Origin: Balaenoptera acutorostrata
Taxonomy: Eukaryota; Chordata; Mammalia; Artiodactyla; Balaenopteridae
Reading direction: 5' to 3'
NCBI RefSeq assembly: GCF_949987535.1
Contig: NC_080081.1
Coordinates: 33,458,428 to 33,522,427 of the forward strand
Length of the DNA: 64,000 nucleotides
Every line of letters begins with the position of its first letter. Positions within the stretch are counted from its first letter, which is position 1. The position numbers were made by a program, and so were the translations under genes. The notes beneath the pieces were generated by a model, which was given only the letters and a program-made list of their open reading frames with translations, ran no database searches and had not been told where the DNA came from. Shown here piece after piece: positions 61,366 to 64,000 of the stretch.

Positions 61366-64000
61366 ATAAGGACCAAGATAGAATGCTGGAGCACAGCTTT
61401 GATTTTATAAGATCAACAGTGAAATTGATCTCCTGAGAGTGACGGCCATTGCGAGTTATTCAGGATTGAGGAGAGAAGAGGTGTAAGTTGGTAGGTATGA
61501 AAACAGCGTTCTCTATATCAATTGTTCCACCTAAACAACAAAATATGCTGATAACTCTAGTCTATTACTGTATAAAGATGTTCTGTCCCATGGACTTTCA
61601 GGTTAACAATATTGGCATCCATCATTAATTCTCCTGATATAGAGTAAATATCCTTTTTGGCCACAGAAGCTACCCAGTCCTTCTTTGAGAAAAAAAGACT
61701 GGCAGAAAACAATATCTAATTGCTTTGTGTATGTGTGTATTTTGACTCGCTGCACAAAAATATTCAAGATACATTCTTTTGCAAAAAATTTACCAAGTTT
61801 CATGAGGTTTTTCTTTCCCATCTGGAAAATAATGGGAATATTAGAGACTTTAGTTTATAATATGTTTGAAAACATGAATGCAGAATGGTTCAATTATAAA
61901 AACACACATCTCTGAATTTATTCATAATTAAATAAGAAGTATGTGGCAAAAAAAAAAAAGATACATTCTTTTGAAGTGGAGGAGAATAGGTGTATCACTT
62001 CAGAACCAGTAGTACCATTTAAGCCCAATTATAAGCAACAAATTATCCATGAATGGTTAAAGGACTCCCTGGGCCATTGTTTCTGGTGGGGCAAGGAATG
62101 TCAGATCAGACCAATACTTAATAAAGAAAAAGGAAGATAGATGAGAGGTGGATAAAACAAAATCCATACATTGTGATCCGAATATGGGTGTTTCTTATCG
62201 ATTCCTTTCAAAGGCTTGTGTCTAGATTGAGAAGGAACAGATATTTTTCACCTCAGCAATAAATTTCTTAATGCTTTCATGTACACTACATTATGTACTA
62301 CTATTTCCAAAGCCTTTACTAGGAAAGGAATAGAGTCAATTGTGGTAACTTAGGATGTAATGAGACCAGCTTGAGACATCCTATGTAAGTGGACAAATAT
62401 ATGTCAGATGTAACAGAAGCTTAAAAGCCAAGAGAAATTTGGGAACATGGGGCTAGCCTCTTTCAATATAAATGAAACAAACCAATAGGCAAATAGAACA
62501 TTTTAAAGAAGAAGAGAAATCAAGTAACAAAAGATAATTTTATAGACTCTGAATAATCATTAGAGTATTTTGCAAATTTTCAAAGAAAAAAATCAAATAC
62601 TAAAAATTATTTAAGAAGCACAAATTTATTGTATATTTTTTCTTTCATAAAGAGGTATGTCAAAAGTAACTTAATATAGGATTGAGAATCAAGAATTTCT
62701 GCATTCAAATAACAATTGTGATATGAATTACTTCATGTAACCATGAAAACTAAGAATAATATGAATAAAATTATCACAGAATTTATTAAGTAAACAAAGT
62801 TTAAGTACAGTACTATAGCTTTTATTTCAAATCTCAACATCCTCTATCCCATTAAGTTTATATTGAAAATGACACAAACATTTACTTGCCTGCTGAAGAA
62901 GCAAGGCAAGATTAAAAAACCAGATAAACAAAGATAAACAGTATAAGAATATGACAAAAGGTAGAATAAAAGCATGTCAAAACTGTTCTACTCTTCGGGA
63001 TAAAGCACTGAATGGAAATTCAGGACAGCTGGCTGCTATATCAAGCTTTAAACTAGCCCAGTATAACATAAAACTCAATCTACTCACTAGATCTATTCCC
63101 CCTTACTTTTGTCTTCTATGAGAAGAAATGAGGACAAAATTCTCCTATTACCAGAGAAGTTGTAGGGATTGAAAGCATAATTTAGGTAATTATGAAAGCA
63201 TAATTTAAGTAATATTCATTTAAAAATACTTACAAACTGAAAAAACTATTCCAAATACATCAAACCATAGTTTAAAAAAAAAAATTAAAACAACTATAAC
63301 TGAAAAAAAAAAGCTATTAAAATTAATTCTGGATTACAAGCTAACACTTTAGATTCAAACATAGGTCTCTTCTGTAGGATCCCACAGATGTAACAGTGTA
63401 TTCAAATTCATTCTAGTCACACTGATTGAGTTTAAAAATTTCCCCTTTGTGGCAGAAAGAATACTCAAAGTGCTTAGAGATTCAAAGTAACAGAACAAGA
63501 GGTAATAACTGTTCCTGTTCATGAAAGCTGGGTACTTGTTACTTACTATTAAATGAATTGTTGGACTTGAACTGGGACATACACAGGTCTTTTATATGCC
63601 TGAGAAAAGTCCATTTTTTGTAGAAAATTAAAGTCCTTCAGCAAAAAGCCTTTTTCATTCATGTTTGAAAGCGGCATACTACTTCCCTACATTTCTCTTT
63701 AAAATAACACAGGTTGTTTGATCATTAAATGAAGCATTTGATAAAGTAAAACTTTCAACAAAATGAAAAAGTTGAGATTAGTTATACCTGACTAGAAAAT
63801 TGTGTATAGACATGTCTTGGACTTTACTTAAGCATGATTCACAGAAATCACAATGCATGTAAAGATTGAAACACACCTGTTTATTCTGATTTTGACACAA
63901 AGGAAACCAGAATCACACACTTGAGTATTAAAAACTCAACCTCTGAAAAATAAAATAATATTTTTCCTTGGGTTTCAGTATATACAAAAAATATACATGA

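Overview
This is mammalian nuclear DNA and lies almost entirely inside introns. The many tRNA-Glu-derived CHR-type SINEs (ends reading GGGCTTCCCTGGTGGCGCAGTGGTT and AACACAGCCAAAAATAAATAAATAAA) point to a cetartiodactyl. The mix of short 'deleted' CHR copies with long CHR copies, and the lack of recognisable BovB or ruminant Bov-A elements, make a whale or dolphin the best guess, probably a toothed whale. This organism call is inference from repeat families recalled from memory.

The only functional gene I can support is PIBF1 (CEP90), a centriolar-satellite and ciliogenesis coiled-coil protein, read on the minus strand. Four consecutive coding exons lie at 23025-23190, 17597-17747, 9673-9763 and 1266-1368. 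All have AG/GT splice borders, and their phases join into one open frame of about 170 codons, matching roughly residues 441-611 of the 757-residue human protein. The rest of the window is intron: 1-1265, 1369-9672, 9764-17596, 17748-23024, and more than 40 kb upstream of the first visible exon (23191-64000), in which I found no further PIBF1 exon.

The introns hold a layered record of retroposition. About seventeen CHR/tRNA-Glu SINEs are present, most with clear target-site duplications. A nearly complete but broken LINE-1 (35939-41096) has a 13-bp target duplication. Older L1 remnants lie near 2620, 12570, 13480, 14140-16110, 24960, 26000, 29600 and 42500-44270. There is a Tigger-like DNA transposon split by an L1 tail (12896-14090), hAT/MER-like fragments, a MaLR-type solo LTR (about 49490-49940) and scattered MIR/L2 pieces. 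A full-length retropseudogene of GDI2 (Rab GDP-dissociation inhibitor beta) occupies 49951-52672 on the minus strand. It has lost its start codon, is frameshifted, is interrupted by a SINE, and still carries a CpG-rich 5' UTR.

The least expected structures are two near-perfect hairpins in otherwise unique intron: 18-bp arms with a 6-base loop at 21334-21375, and 33-bp arms with an 8-base loop at 34693-34766. They look like local template-switch mutations. I found no new gene system, CRISPR array, or tRNA or rRNA gene.
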